This document shows positions 8,050 through 17,437 of a stretch of 44,643 nucleotides of DNA, piece after piece. Location: contig CAZMOK010000022.1 of assembly GCA_964567785.1 (NCBI GenBank), positions 1-44,643 on the forward strand. Direction: 5' to 3'. Each line of letters starts with the position of its first letter. Positions within the stretch are counted from its first letter, which is position 1. The DNA comes from CAZMOK01 sp964567785 (lineage in GTDB: Bacteria; Bacteroidota; Bacteroidia; Bacteroidales; JAGOPY01). A model generated the notes under the pieces. That model was not told the DNA's origin and searched no databases. It saw only the letters and a list, made by a program, of their open reading frames with translations. The position numbers were made by a program, and so were the translations under genes.

Positions 8050-10158
8050 ATGGGACGACCAAGGCCTAAAAGGGTACCTAAATATTTCGGTTTACGGATC
8101 TACATAATATCCGCACTGCTCTACCTTTTGCTGGTTTTCCCTGTTGCAGGTATCTTACTGATCAAAAACCTGCCTGCCTACCTGCAGGATATAAACGCCC
8201 TTCAAGGCACTGATACCACAAATGTATCAGCCCCGGTGTCGCCGGAAGAACTCTCTCTTGCCGACAGTGCGAGAATGGACCTCCGGCAGGACACTACAGG
8301 CGTTTCCGATGTAATAACCGGTTTTGACGAAACACAGGTCACCAATAACGATGGAACCCGGGAAACCGTATCAACCGAAAACAACCAGATAGGCGGTACG
8401 CTGGGGCTTTTACTCCGTCTTCTCCTTGTCGCCTTTATCCTTGGCTTTGTCTTTAACCTGCCCTTTAAAATATATTTCAGGCGAAAGGCAAAAAACAAAC
8501 CTGTTAAGGAGAAACTATTCAGGTTTTGCAAAAAATACCTGCTGAAGACCCCGGTAATAATGACGGGGATCCTCAGCCTGCCCTTCCTTATCACTATCCT
8601 TTACATGATGTATATGCTGTTGTTCACTGAAGGGCTCGACGAAATAAACAGGAAATTCTACATCCAGTTCTTCTTTATCTCTTTCACGGCAGCGGTACTT
8701 ATCCTCCTTTTTGTCTATTTCTGGCAGAAACACAGGGTGCATATCCGATACCTTGAGCATCTTTTCACGGAGGAAGAACTGAGAAGACGCATCTTCAAGC
8801 TGAAGGAAGGGAAGATCAGGAACAGGTTATGGATATCCTCGGCCATGACTACCCTGCTTCCTCTTCTTATCGTTGCTTTTTATCTCATACAGAGCCTCAC
8901 GGCTATCAAGGACCTGGAAATTGATGAGATCACACAGGAACACCTGAAGATACTTCTTGGACGTTATTCAATGGTTACCACAGATATAACTGTCGACAGC
9001 ATCTCAAGTCTTTTTTACGTGGATGCCATCGACAGCATTTTAATGTTTGTCGGCATCGGAACCGGCATTTTCATCGCACTGCTTTATCTTGTTTTCTTTG
9101 TAAAATGGACAACGGAGGATATTGTCTACCCGGTAAGCGAGCTTCTCAAGAACATTAAGAAAACCGGGCAGGGTGAGCTGGAAAATTACGCAATTGTCAG
9201 GACCAACGACGAGATAGGTGTGCTTACAGAAGGTTTCAACGATATGTCGGTCAGGCTGAAATCATATATCCAGGATATCTATAATATCAACAAGGCCAAT
9301 TCGAGGTTCGTTCCGAAACAATTCCTTGAATTTCTGGGTAAGGACAGTATTGTGGATATTAAACTGGGAGACCAGGTGCAGAAGGAAATGACGGTGTTAT
9401 TTACCGATATCCGCGATTTCACAACAATCTCCGAGACCATGACTCCTAAAGAAAACTTTGATTTCATAAACAATTACCTTGGCTACATGGAGCCTGTTAT
9501 CCGTAATAACAATGGATTTATCGACAAATACATTGGTGATTCCATAATGGCGCTTTTTCCCGTCAATTCAGAGCACGCGCTGAATTCTGCCATTGAGATG
9601 AGGATCAAGCTGACCGAATTCAACCATATCATGTCGCAGTTCAATAAGCCGAAGATCAACAGCGGGATCGGAATTCATTCAGGATCCCTTATGCTGGGTG
9701 TTGTAGGCGGTGAAGGGCGTATGGACGGAACAGTGATCTCCGATGCCGTTAATCTGTCATCACGCATTGAGGGTCTTACCAAAATATATGGGAGTTGTGT
9801 GATCCTTACAGAGGACACACTGATCAGGTTACGCGACCCGGGAATGTACAATTTCAGGTTCCTCGACATCGTGAGAGTGAAAGGAAAAAAGGAAGCCGTT
9901 TACATTTTTGAGCTTGTAGATGGCGAGCCTGACGAAATAAGGGAATTAAAGCTCAGTACGTTGAAGGATTACGGAGAAGCTATGCAGCTTTACAAGAAGA
10001 GGTCTTTCAAAAAGGCAATGGAGGGGTTTTCCGAAGTGCTGACTAAGAACGAACAAGACCAGGTTTCTAAGATCTACAAGGAAAGATGCCGGAAATACCT
10101 GGATGAGGGCGTCCCCGACGACTGGGATGGCGCTGAGCCTATTGATCATAAGTTTTAG
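8050..10158 (+). CDS. Membrane class III adenylate/guanylate cyclase with HAMP domain
   Basis: Protein of 702 residues that should make cyclic AMP (or GMP) from the NTP. Membrane helices are near 14-36, 118-139, 167-191, 202-225, 260-284 and 329-352, followed by a HAMP linker (about 353-410) and a cyclase homology domain (about 440-630). Metal ligands are D453 (LFTDIRDF) and D497 (KYIGDSIMA). K493 and D559 (MDGT) are the adenine-selecting pair of class III adenylate cyclases, and N568 and R572 (VNLSSR) are the transition-state residues, so the domain looks active and ATP-specific. The tail has a TPR-like helical hairpin. A hydrophilic loop (about 40-115) may sense a periplasmic signal. It is followed after 59 bases by an HD phosphohydrolase. 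Confidence 0.9.
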   Translation: MGRPRPKRVPKYFGLRIYIISALLYLLLVFPVAGILLIKNLPAYLQDINALQGTDTTNVSAPVSPEELSLADSARMDLRQDTTGVSDVITGFDETQVTNNDGTRETVSTENNQIGGTLGLLLRLLLVAFILGFVFNLPFKIYFRRKAKNKPVKEKLFRFCKKYLLKTPVIMTGILSLPFLITILYMMYMLLFTEGLDEINRKFYIQFFFISFTAAVLILLFVYFWQKHRVHIRYLEHLFTEEELRRRIFKLKEGKIRNRLWISSAMTTLLPLLIVAFYLIQSLTAIKDLEIDEITQEHLKILLGRYSMVTTDITVDSISSLFYVDAIDSILMFVGIGTGIFIALLYLVFFVKWTTEDIVYPVSELLKNIKKTGQGELENYAIVRTNDEIGVLTEGFNDMSVRLKSYIQDIYNINKANSRFVPKQFLEFLGKDSIVDIKLGDQVQKEMTVLFTDIRDFTTISETMTPKENFDFINNYLGYMEPVIRNNNGFIDKYIGDSIMALFPVNSEHALNSAIEMRIKLTEFNHIMSQFNKPKINSGIGIHSGSLMLGVVGGEGRMDGTVISDAVNLSSRIEGLTKIYGSCVILTEDTLIRLRDPGMYNFRFLDIVRVKGKKEAVYIFELVDGEPDEIRELKLSTLKDYGEAMQLYKKRSFKKAMEGFSEVLTKNEQDQVSKIYKERCRKYLDEGVPDDWDGAEPIDHKF

Positions 10159-10217
10159 AGTGATATATCATAAAAATAGTATTTTCGCTGCCAGATAATT
10201 ACTTGACCTGTCAGGTT

Positions 10218-10808
10218 ATGTATGTTGAAAGCCTTCAAAAGTATATAATAGAACTGCTGGAAGAGAATCTCGATCCAAGGCTTACTTACCATAGCCCCAC
10301 TCATACAATTGATGTTATGACATCGGCTATGAGGCTTGCCGATATGGAGAAACTTAACGGCCACAACCGCGACCTTCTGAAGACTGCAGCCCTGCTGCAT
10401 GATATCGGTATGCTGCATAAATATGAAGAACACGAGGTTGAAAGTGCAGAAATGGCTGGTGAGATACTGCCCGGTTTTGGATATAAGGAAGAGAATATAG
10501 ATGAGATAAAGGAGATGATCCTCTCAACAAGGATTCCGCAGTCGGCCACAAGCAAACTTCAGCGGATACTTTGCGATGCCGACCTCGATTATCTTGGCAG
10601 GGACGATTACCATATACTTTCTCTAAGCCTGAAATATGAGTGGGATACAATGCAAATAAACCCCACCACACTTCGTGAATGGTACCAGTTACAAGTGGAT
10701 TTCCTGACCAATCACGAGTATTTTACAAAGTCGGCCCATAAATTAAGAAATGATAAAAAAATGGAGTTCCTGGATCAAATAAAGGAAATATGCCAGTTTA
10801 AAAAATAA
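10218..10808 (+). CDS. HD-domain metal-dependent phosphohydrolase
   Basis: Cytoplasmic protein of 196 residues with a compact HD domain. Likely metal ligands are H25/H29 (YHSPTHT), H61-D62 (LLHDIG) and D120/D122 (CDADLDYLG), a complete HD set, so it is probably catalytic. Family members hydrolyse phosphate esters, including nucleotides and cyclic nucleotides; the substrate here is not evident. ATG 10218 is preferred over an in-frame TTG at 10203. It directly follows a nucleotide cyclase and precedes two universal stress genes, which makes a role in nucleotide signalling worth considering but unproven. Confidence 0.85.
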   Translation: MYVESLQKYIIELLEENLDPRLTYHSPTHTIDVMTSAMRLADMEKLNGHNRDLLKTAALLHDIGMLHKYEEHEVESAEMAGEILPGFGYKEENIDEIKEMILSTRIPQSATSKLQRILCDADLDYLGRDDYHILSLSLKYEWDTMQINPTTLREWYQLQVDFLTNHEYFTKSAHKLRNDKKMEFLDQIKEICQFKK

Positions 10809-10842
10809 CATGTACTTAAAATTCAATTGACTGAATATTAAT

Positions 10843-10850
10843 TATATTTG
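10843..10850 (+). promoter_or_regulatory. Candidate -7 element before the first universal stress gene
   Basis: TATATTTG matches TAnnTTTG and lies 39 bases before ATG 10890. This suggests that the stress genes can be transcribed independently of the cyclase and HD genes. Confidence 0.4.
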
Positions 10851-10889
10851 TACGCATACAAACCCTCTAATTACTAATCTTCTTATTTC

Positions 10890-11726
10890 ATGGAAACAAA
10901 AACGAATGATATCTTTCTGGTACCGACCGACTTTTCGGAAGTAACAGAGAATGCCGCGGTGCAGGCAGCCGATTCTGCAAAACACCTGAACTTCGAGGTG
11001 GCCCTTCTTCATGTAATCGATAAGAACACAAAGGCAGAATTGAAAAAGGAAGGTAAAGACCCGGAAACAATTACCAAGAAACTGGATGAACTCGGTAATA
11101 AGTTGACCGAAGAATTTGGTGTTAAAGTAAGATCCATTGCCAGGGAAGGTGACATCTTCACAACAATAGCAGAAGTAGCCGAAGAGATCAAAGCGAATCT
11201 CATATTTCTGGGTACCCATGGCAAAACCGGTATGCAAAAACTTACCGGCAGCTTTGCGCTTAAAGTAATTACCAGTTCCGAGACCCCTGCCATCGTAGTG
11301 CAGAAAAGAAGGTTTCATGGAGGAATAAACCGTATAGTGGTACCCATAACAAGTGATGCAGGCCCATGGAACAAAACAAAGTGGGCAGCTTATATTTCCA
11401 AGCAATTCGACTCTGAGATAATCCTGTTCCTCCTTCCCGGCGACGACCTGGAGGATGTAATAACCATGACAACAAACCACTTTAAGGTCAATGATGTAAA
11501 ACATAAGGTGGTGACTGCTGAAAGAGGCAATTTCACAAAACAGGTCATCGATTATGCAACAGCAAACGATGCTGATCTTATAATGATCATGACCAATCCT
11601 GAAAAGGGGTTCAAATCCTTTTTCCTGGGCAGCTACGATGAGGACTTGATCTTCAATACCTCGCAAATACCGGTAATGTGCATTAACCCCAGGGACTTCA
11701 ACTGGAAAAAGATCGTACCAAGGTAA
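10890..11726 (+). CDS. Universal stress protein, tandem two-domain type (copy 1)
   Basis: Cytoplasmic protein of 278 residues. The N-terminal UspA domain (about 8-140) has the start motif VPTDFSE with D14 and the nucleotide-binding loop GTHGKTG followed by GS. The spacing from GTHG to GS is eight residues, one shorter than the G-2X-G-9X-GS pattern described for ATP-binding members. The second half (about 148-278) is a more diverged USP-like domain without an evident loop. It is a clear paralogue of the next gene, so the pair arose by tandem duplication. Such proteins bind ATP or cAMP in some species and help survival under stress. Confidence 0.9.
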   Translation: METKTNDIFLVPTDFSEVTENAAVQAADSAKHLNFEVALLHVIDKNTKAELKKEGKDPETITKKLDELGNKLTEEFGVKVRSIAREGDIFTTIAEVAEEIKANLIFLGTHGKTGMQKLTGSFALKVITSSETPAIVVQKRRFHGGINRIVVPITSDAGPWNKTKWAAYISKQFDSEIILFLLPGDDLEDVITMTTNHFKVNDVKHKVVTAERGNFTKQVIDYATANDADLIMIMTNPEKGFKSFFLGSYDEDLIFNTSQIPVMCINPRDFNWKKIVPR

Positions 11727-11791
11727 CCTGTATGAAAGCGACCATTAATGTCATCCCCAAACCATTTTACTTATAATTTAAGAACACAGTT

Positions 11792-12646
11792 ATGACGACT
11801 CAGGACAAAAGGGCGATATTGGTGCCCACTGATTTTTCGGAAACATGTCAGAAAGCTATTGATTATGGTGTAAACATAGCATCTTACCGGGGATTGAAAG
11901 TGGTACTGCTTCATGTAATAAATAAAGAGTCGAGGGCACGCCTTAAGAAAGAGCACAAGGGTATTGAAACTATTTTTGCGAAGCTTAATGAACTAAAAAA
12001 CGATATCACACAGAAATTCAATATCGAAGTGGATGTTATCGCCAGAGAGGGTAGTATTTTTGAAGTGATCAATGAAGTAGCTGAAGAGATCAATCCCAGA
12101 TGGATGGCGCTGGGCACTCACGGAAAGAAGGGGCTGCAGCATATCTTCGGATCATATGCCCTGAAGTTGATAACCCAGACAGCCTGCCCGGTTGTGGTGG
12201 TTCAGCAAAACAGCAGGATATCAATTCCAAGGAAAATACTCTTCCCTGTGAACATTTACACCGAGCCCAGGCAGCAGGTCCAGTATGCGGTTATGGCAGC
12301 CAAACGCTTTAACAGCACGATCTTCATTTACAAGCAGAAATTTGAAGATCCGGGAGAAGCCAGCAGGGTTGACATCATTACAGAACAGATTGAAAAAGCA
12401 TTTGGGCAAGAAAAAATCGAATGCAAAACTTACCAGGCCGAAAAAAGGCTGAATTATACTGATCAGCTCATTGAATTTGCAGATGCCAATGAAATTGATT
12501 CATTACTGATGATGACCAACAGCAGTCTTGAAAACCCGGATTTTAATGATACACATTGGAGTGAATCACTCATCTATAACAATAAAGCCATACCGGTATT
12601 CTGTATTAACCCGGTATACCTGGGCCAGATATACTTAAGGCGCTGA
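11792..12646 (+). CDS. Universal stress protein, tandem two-domain type (copy 2)
   Basis: Protein of 284 residues, paralogous to the upstream gene along its whole length: VPTDFSE near the start, REGSIFEVI, GTHGKKG then GS, and the same ending pattern (IPVFCINP in this copy, IPVMCINP in the other). The second half is again a diverged USP domain. It begins 65 bases after copy 1 on the same strand and is followed by an intrinsic terminator, so it ends the transcription unit. The divergence between copies is large enough that they have probably taken different roles. Confidence 0.9.
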   Translation: MTTQDKRAILVPTDFSETCQKAIDYGVNIASYRGLKVVLLHVINKESRARLKKEHKGIETIFAKLNELKNDITQKFNIEVDVIAREGSIFEVINEVAEEINPRWMALGTHGKKGLQHIFGSYALKLITQTACPVVVVQQNSRISIPRKILFPVNIYTEPRQQVQYAVMAAKRFNSTIFIYKQKFEDPGEASRVDIITEQIEKAFGQEKIECKTYQAEKRLNYTDQLIEFADANEIDSLLMMTNSSLENPDFNDTHWSESLIYNNKAIPVFCINPVYLGQIYLRR

Positions 12647-12665
12647 TCCATTTCAGGCATAAAAT

Positions 12666-12690
12666 AAAGGCCGGTATTCCGGCTTTTTTT
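12666..12690 (+). terminator. Intrinsic terminator after the universal stress genes
   Basis: Stem GCCGG (12670-12674) and CCGGC (12679-12683) around a TATT loop, extended by A/T pairs and followed by a run of seven T. It lies 23 bases after the stop of the second stress gene. Confidence 0.85.
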
Positions 12691-12724
12691 ATTTTTATAC
12701 ATTTCGAAATCATTATACTGCCGG

Positions 12725-14272
12725 ATGGATAACCTTAGAACTCTCTGGAATAACAAACCTCTGAAAATCATAATCCTGGCCGCTGCCCTTATAAGAATCC
12801 TGGCAGTGATCTTTGCGAAGGGCTATGGAATGCACGACGATCATTTCCTTGTTATTGAAACGGCCCAGTCGTGGCTGGATGGTGCAGATTACAATAACTG
12901 GTTCAGGGAACGCGAATACAAGGAATCACCAACCATTCTGAACTTTGTTTATGCCGGGTTACATTACCTTGTTTTTGCCTTGATGGAATGGCTGGGGATC
13001 TTTTCTCCACAGGCAAAGATGTTTGTTGTGAGATTGATCCATGCAGCCATATCCCTTCCGGTTGTTGTTTTTGGTTTCAGGATAGCTGATTTAACGGGAA
13101 GTAGGGAGGCTGCAAAAAAAACCGGTCTGTTGCTGGCGTTTCTATGGTTCATGCCTTTCTTCAGTGTCCGCAACCTCGTTGAAGTTGTCTGCCTGCCTTT
13201 CCTTATGGGGGCCTTCTGGTTGCTGGTAAGAGATGAATACGAAAACAGAGGAAGACACGTCTTTCTTTTGGCAGGGATCCTGCTCGGGATCGCCTTTTCC
13301 ATAAGGTTCCAGACATTGATACTTGCCGGAGGTGCAGGACTGGTGCTCCTGTACAGAAAGAAAATGGCAGAAACATTACTCGTTGGTGCCGGTATCATGA
13401 TACCTTTTTTACTTTTTCACGGATTACCCGATCTGCTGATCTGGGGGTACCCCTTTGCTGAAATTAAAACCTACTTTCTGCATAATATCGAACATCAGTA
13501 CGATTACAGCGTATCTCCCTGGTACACCTACCTTCTGGTGATCATCGGCATAATCATCATACCGGTTGGCTTTTTTATCATGGTGGGTTATTTCTACAAC
13601 TGGAAACGCAACCTTTTGATCTTTGTACCGGTATTCCTGTTCTTGGTTTTTCATTCCTATTTCCCCAACAAGCAGGAGCGGTTCATCATACCCATTATTC
13701 CTTTGTTGATCACGACAGGCATTGCCGGTTGGGAAAGGCTGGTGGTCAACTCTAACTTCTGGCACAGGAACCGGCAACTCCTGAGAGCATCGTGGATCTT
13801 GTTCTGGACCCTGAACCTGATCCTGCTTTTCTTCTTCACTACAATGTATTCAAAAAAGGCCAGGGTTGAATCGGCGGCATACCTGGCAAAATTCAACGAC
13901 GTTGAACTTGTCCTTGCAGAGGATTCAAACCGTGACCATGCTTCGATGATACCGCTTTTTTATTCACGGCAGTGGCCGGAAGTGGTGCAGGTAACAAAGA
14001 AATACCCTGTTGATCATCTGCCCGGGACCGAAGCGGGAGATGAATACAAAACACCCGACTTCGTGTTCTTCTACGGGAATAAAAACCTCCATAAACGTAT
14101 ACTCAGAATGGAAGAGATCTTTCCCGAGATCACACATGAAGCCACCATAGAACCCAGCCTTGTAGATAAAATAATACACTGGTTGAACCCCATCAATGCA
14201 AACCAGACGATTTATATTTACAGGAATTCCGAGAAATATCCCTCAAAAAATCCGGAACATGTACAGAGATAG
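12725..14272 (+). CDS. GT-C membrane glycosyltransferase (GT22/Alg9-like)
   Basis: Polytopic membrane protein of 515 residues. After the first helix (about 14-32) the loop carries H37-D38-D39 (GMHDDHF), the acidic GT-C signature, and about ten hydrophobic helices follow. Overall look (SVRNLVEVVCLPF, then SIRFQTLIL) resembles the Alg9/PIG-B mannosyltransferase group, which uses a polyprenyl-phosphate sugar on the outer face of the inner membrane. A soluble tail covers about 385-515. Its end overlaps the start of ligA by 14 bases. The acceptor and sugar are unknown; it is not obviously related to the other GT-C protein in the window beyond fold. Confidence 0.75.
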   Translation: MDNLRTLWNNKPLKIIILAAALIRILAVIFAKGYGMHDDHFLVIETAQSWLDGADYNNWFREREYKESPTILNFVYAGLHYLVFALMEWLGIFSPQAKMFVVRLIHAAISLPVVVFGFRIADLTGSREAAKKTGLLLAFLWFMPFFSVRNLVEVVCLPFLMGAFWLLVRDEYENRGRHVFLLAGILLGIAFSIRFQTLILAGGAGLVLLYRKKMAETLLVGAGIMIPFLLFHGLPDLLIWGYPFAEIKTYFLHNIEHQYDYSVSPWYTYLLVIIGIIIIPVGFFIMVGYFYNWKRNLLIFVPVFLFLVFHSYFPNKQERFIIPIIPLLITTGIAGWERLVVNSNFWHRNRQLLRASWILFWTLNLILLFFFTTMYSKKARVESAAYLAKFNDVELVLAEDSNRDHASMIPLFYSRQWPEVVQVTKKYPVDHLPGTEAGDEYKTPDFVFFYGNKNLHKRILRMEEIFPEITHEATIEPSLVDKIIHWLNPINANQTIYIYRNSEKYPSKNPEHVQR

Positions 14273-16307
14273 AGCAAAAGAGCGCATAGAAAAACTGACC
14301 GGGGAGATCAACAGGCATAATTATCTTTATTACGTTAAATCACAGCCTGAGATCAGCGATTTCCAGTTCGACCAGATGCTTAAGGAACTGGAAAAGCTGG
14401 AAGAGGAATACCCGGAATTTGCCGACCCCAATTCACCTACTAAAAGGGTTGGAGGGGATATAACAAAGGAGTTCAGGCAGGTGGTCCATAGATATCCCAT
14501 GCTTTCCCTATCAAACACCTATTCGGAACAGGAAGTAAGGGATTTTGACAAAAGGGTCAGGAAACTGCTTACCGATGATCCTGAGTACGTTTGTGAGCTC
14601 AAGTACGACGGGGTGGCCATTGGCCTTACCTACCGTGAAGGAAGTCTTTCGCAAGCCGTTACCAGGGGTGATGGGGTGAGAGGTGATGATGTAACAACCA
14701 ACGTAAAAACAATACGGACTGTCCCTCTGAAATTGTTCGGCGACTACCCTGGTGAATTTGAGATCAGGGGAGAGATCTTCATGCCACGGAAGAGCTTTAA
14801 AAAACTCAACAGCGAAAGGATTGAGAAGGATCAGCCCCCTTTTGCCAACCCGCGTAATGCGGCCTCGGGAAGCCTTAAGATGCAGGACTCCAAACTTGTT
14901 GCGAAAAGAAACCTCGACTGTTTCCTTTACAATTTACTGGGAGAAGATCTCCCTTTTGAAAATCATTATGACAATCTCCGGAAAGCATCCGAATGGGGAT
15001 TGAAAACCAGTGAATTCATAGCCAAAACGCAATCAATTGAAGAAATATTTGAATTCATTGATTATTGGGACAAAGAACGACAGGGGCTCGATTTTGATAT
15101 CGACGGCGTGGTGATCAAGGTGAATTCCTACAAGCAACAGCAAAAGCTGGGCTATACGGCAAAATCACCAAGATGGGCCATTGCTTATAAGTTCAAGGCC
15201 GAAGCTGCTTTAACCGGGCTCCTTTCTGTCGACTTCCAGGTGGGAAGGACAGGGGCAGTGACACCTGTAGCCAACCTGGAACCGGTGAAGCTGGCAGGAA
15301 CGACCGTTAAAAGGGCCTCCCTGCACAATGCAGATATTATCAGGGCGCTGGACCTTAGATATGGCGATCATGTATTTGTTGAAAAAGGTGGTGAGATCAT
15401 ACCCAAGGTAGTGGCAGTTGACCAGAGCAAAAGGCAACCCGGCAGCAAACCGGTTGAATTTATTGACAAATGCCCGATATGCGGCACCGGGTTGGTCAGG
15501 CAGGAGGGCGAGGCGGCTCATTACTGCCCCAATGAAGACGGGTGCCCGCCGCAGATAAAAGGCAAGCTCGAGCACTTTATCAGTCGCAAGGCCATGAATA
15601 TCGACAGCCTGGGAGAAGGTAAAATAGAACTGCTCTTTGATCGTAAACTGATCGGCAATGCTGCCGACCTCTATGAACTCAAACATGATGACCTGCTGGG
15701 GCTTGAAAAAGTCATCCCGGCATCTGAAGGAAAGAAAGAAAAGAAAATAGCATTCAGGGAAAAAACAGTGGAAAAGATCCTTTCAGGCATCGAAAGCTCG
15801 AAAGATGTTCCCTTTGAAAGGGTCCTTTATGCTCTGGGTATAAGATATGTTGGTGAAACCGTTGCCAAAACACTTGCCAGGTATTTCCAGGATATCGACA
15901 GCCTGATGGATGCCACCTTTGATGAACTGATAGCTGTACCTGAGATCGGGGAGAAGATCGCTGAATCTGTGCTGTTCTATTTTAAAAAAGATGAGCATGT
16001 GAAACTGATCGAAAGGCTGAGGTCGCACGGACTTAATTTTGAGGCCGGACAAAAGGAAGTTTCCAGGGCACAGGTGCTGGAGGGTAAAACATTAGTGGTT
16101 AGCGGAGTTTTCAATACTTTCTCAAGGAACGAATTAAAAGATCTTATAGAAGAGCTGGGCGGGAGGAACGCCAGCTCTGTATCCTCCAATACTGACTTTC
16201 TGGTTGCAGGTGAAAATATGGGTCCGGCAAAGCTTGAAAAAGCAAAGGAACTTGGAATAGATGTGATTTCTGAAGATGAATTCAGGAAAATGGCAGGGCT
16301 GGATTAA
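14259..16307 (+). CDS. ligA: NAD+-dependent DNA ligase LigA
   Basis: Essential replication and repair ligase, 682 residues, close to the family's usual 670. Domains in order: NAD-binding Ia, with the HNYLYYV segment (20-26); adenylation domain with active-site K115 in ELKYDGVAIG; OB fold; zinc finger with C405/C408/C423/C429; helix-hairpin-helix repeats (about 440-590); and a BRCT domain from about 605 (LEGKTLVVSG). All key residues are present. The start is ATG 14259, which overlaps the previous gene; a longer in-frame opening at 14196 lies inside that gene and lacks family similarity. Confidence 0.98.
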   Translation: MYRDRAKERIEKLTGEINRHNYLYYVKSQPEISDFQFDQMLKELEKLEEEYPEFADPNSPTKRVGGDITKEFRQVVHRYPMLSLSNTYSEQEVRDFDKRVRKLLTDDPEYVCELKYDGVAIGLTYREGSLSQAVTRGDGVRGDDVTTNVKTIRTVPLKLFGDYPGEFEIRGEIFMPRKSFKKLNSERIEKDQPPFANPRNAASGSLKMQDSKLVAKRNLDCFLYNLLGEDLPFENHYDNLRKASEWGLKTSEFIAKTQSIEEIFEFIDYWDKERQGLDFDIDGVVIKVNSYKQQQKLGYTAKSPRWAIAYKFKAEAALTGLLSVDFQVGRTGAVTPVANLEPVKLAGTTVKRASLHNADIIRALDLRYGDHVFVEKGGEIIPKVVAVDQSKRQPGSKPVEFIDKCPICGTGLVRQEGEAAHYCPNEDGCPPQIKGKLEHFISRKAMNIDSLGEGKIELLFDRKLIGNAADLYELKHDDLLGLEKVIPASEGKKEKKIAFREKTVEKILSGIESSKDVPFERVLYALGIRYVGETVAKTLARYFQDIDSLMDATFDELIAVPEIGEKIAESVLFYFKKDEHVKLIERLRSHGLNFEAGQKEVSRAQVLEGKTLVVSGVFNTFSRNELKDLIEELGGRNASSVSSNTDFLVAGENMGPAKLEKAKELGIDVISEDEFRKMAGLD

Positions 16308-16310
16308 AGG

Positions 16311-16339
16311 AAAAAAAGCCCGGCATTGCATACCGGGCT
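16311..16339 (-). terminator. Intrinsic terminator for the minus-strand sigma/anti-sigma operon
   Basis: Perfect 7-bp stem AGCCCGG (16317-16323) / CCGGGCT (16333-16339). Read on the minus strand it is followed by seven T, so it terminates the DUF4097-like gene. On the plus strand there is no T run after the stem, though the hairpin may still protect the ligA message. Confidence 0.8.
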
Positions 16340-16355
16340 CCAAATTAACACTCTC

Positions 16356-17405
16356 TTAATTATTCAAATATACTGACGCATTTTTCGACCTGATATAAAG
16401 TATATCGGAAGATGATCCACCGTTGTAAATTCCGGTATAGATATGAGTTGTAAACCCCTTTTCTTCATGGTCGATGTCGAAACCAGACTTCGGGTAGCTC
16501 AATTCTCCGAACTTAGTTTCTGCATCGATTGAAAAGACAGCTTCAGGGCTGAAAGAAAGCGTGATGTCAGCAAAAGAGTTTTCAATTATGCATTTACCTT
16601 CGATATTCATCACCCTTTCAACACTCAGTTCCCCATATTGGAGATCATAGCTGAAAGTACCATTCTGCACATCAATCTCAAAATCGGTAAACTTAGCTGT
16701 AATATCAAGTGGTCCTGCGCTGCCGATATTATATTCATCGTATTGCGAAGTTATCTCCAGTTCTCCCGCCTTTTCAATATCCAGTTCTGAGAATTTGGTA
16801 TCGAATATTACATCCAGGCAACCGTCGATCTCAAGTTCAGCATACTCAATCTTAACCTCTCCTTCTTCAAGATAGCCAATATCTCCTTCCCCGAACTTGA
16901 TCACAATATTGTTGTCCTCATTATTCAAAGCCGAAATATCCAGATCACCGTAAGAAAGTTCAATAGTCACAGGGCCCTCTATCTCTTCCATTATGATGTC
17001 GCCGAATTTGTTCACAAAGTCGATGTTGAGGGTGTTAGGCAGCATTATTTTATAGTCAATGCTGATATCTGCATTTTCGAAGCTGTGGCCGCTGCCCAGG
17101 TCGGTGATGCCCTCTACCCTGTTCTTGTCACCCGAAAGGGATACTTCGATCCAGTCGAGATACTTTTCTGCCTTGCTTTCATTCCTGGCTTCGACAGTTA
17201 CAATCACTTCGATAGATACCCTGTTATTATTCCAGTTCTGGCACTTGATCTCACCAAACTGGTTATCGATGTGAAGGGTAGCGTGTTTGTTTACTTCAAA
17301 TTCTTTCTGGTAACTTTTTTCAAGTTCATCGGCAGCGGCAATACTGAAAGTAAACATGGCTGCCAGTAAGATTACAAGTTTCCTCATTTTAATAGTAGTT
17401 TTCAT
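16356..17405 (-). CDS. Secreted DUF4097-like putative adhesin
   Basis: Protein of 349 residues with a signal peptide (MRKLVILLAAMFTFSIAAA after a short N-terminal extension). The remainder is a ladder of short beta strands with recurring patterns (KFGD.., SYGDLDI, KFSELDI, QYDEYNI, KFTDFEI, QYGELSV, KFGELSY), each about 20-25 residues apart, as expected for a right-handed beta helix of the DUF4097 kind. There is no transmembrane anchor at the end. It is the third gene of a sigma factor/anti-sigma-like/secreted protein unit. An exact function is unknown. ATG 17405 is used; ATG 17387 is an equally possible start. Confidence 0.75.
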   Translation of the reverse strand: MKTTIKMRKLVILLAAMFTFSIAAADELEKSYQKEFEVNKHATLHIDNQFGEIKCQNWNNNRVSIEVIVTVEARNESKAEKYLDWIEVSLSGDKNRVEGITDLGSGHSFENADISIDYKIMLPNTLNIDFVNKFGDIIMEEIEGPVTIELSYGDLDISALNNEDNNIVIKFGEGDIGYLEEGEVKIEYAELEIDGCLDVIFDTKFSELDIEKAGELEITSQYDEYNIGSAGPLDITAKFTDFEIDVQNGTFSYDLQYGELSVERVMNIEGKCIIENSFADITLSFSPEAVFSIDAETKFGELSYPKSGFDIDHEEKGFTTHIYTGIYNGGSSSDILYIRSKNASVYLNN

Positions 17406-17437
17406 TTCATTAAGGTTTTTGTCTGTTAATTAATCCT

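Noticed and set aside
10842..11666. A 274-codon open frame antisense to the first universal stress gene
   Set aside because: It lies wholly over a well-supported USP gene, is unusually rich in Cys, Tyr and His with no family motif, and is a by-product of that gene's codon use.
11727..11791. A single broken USP gene split by frameshift
   Set aside because: Both parts are complete two-domain proteins with their own starts and 65 bases between them, so they are two genes.
14196..14258. Longer N-terminus for LigA
   Set aside because: The extra 21 residues are encoded inside the preceding glycosyltransferase gene and do not resemble the LigA start.
16317..16339. Rho-independent terminator of ligA on the plus strand
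   Set aside because: The stem lacks a T run on the plus strand; the T run is on the minus strand, so it serves the opposite gene.
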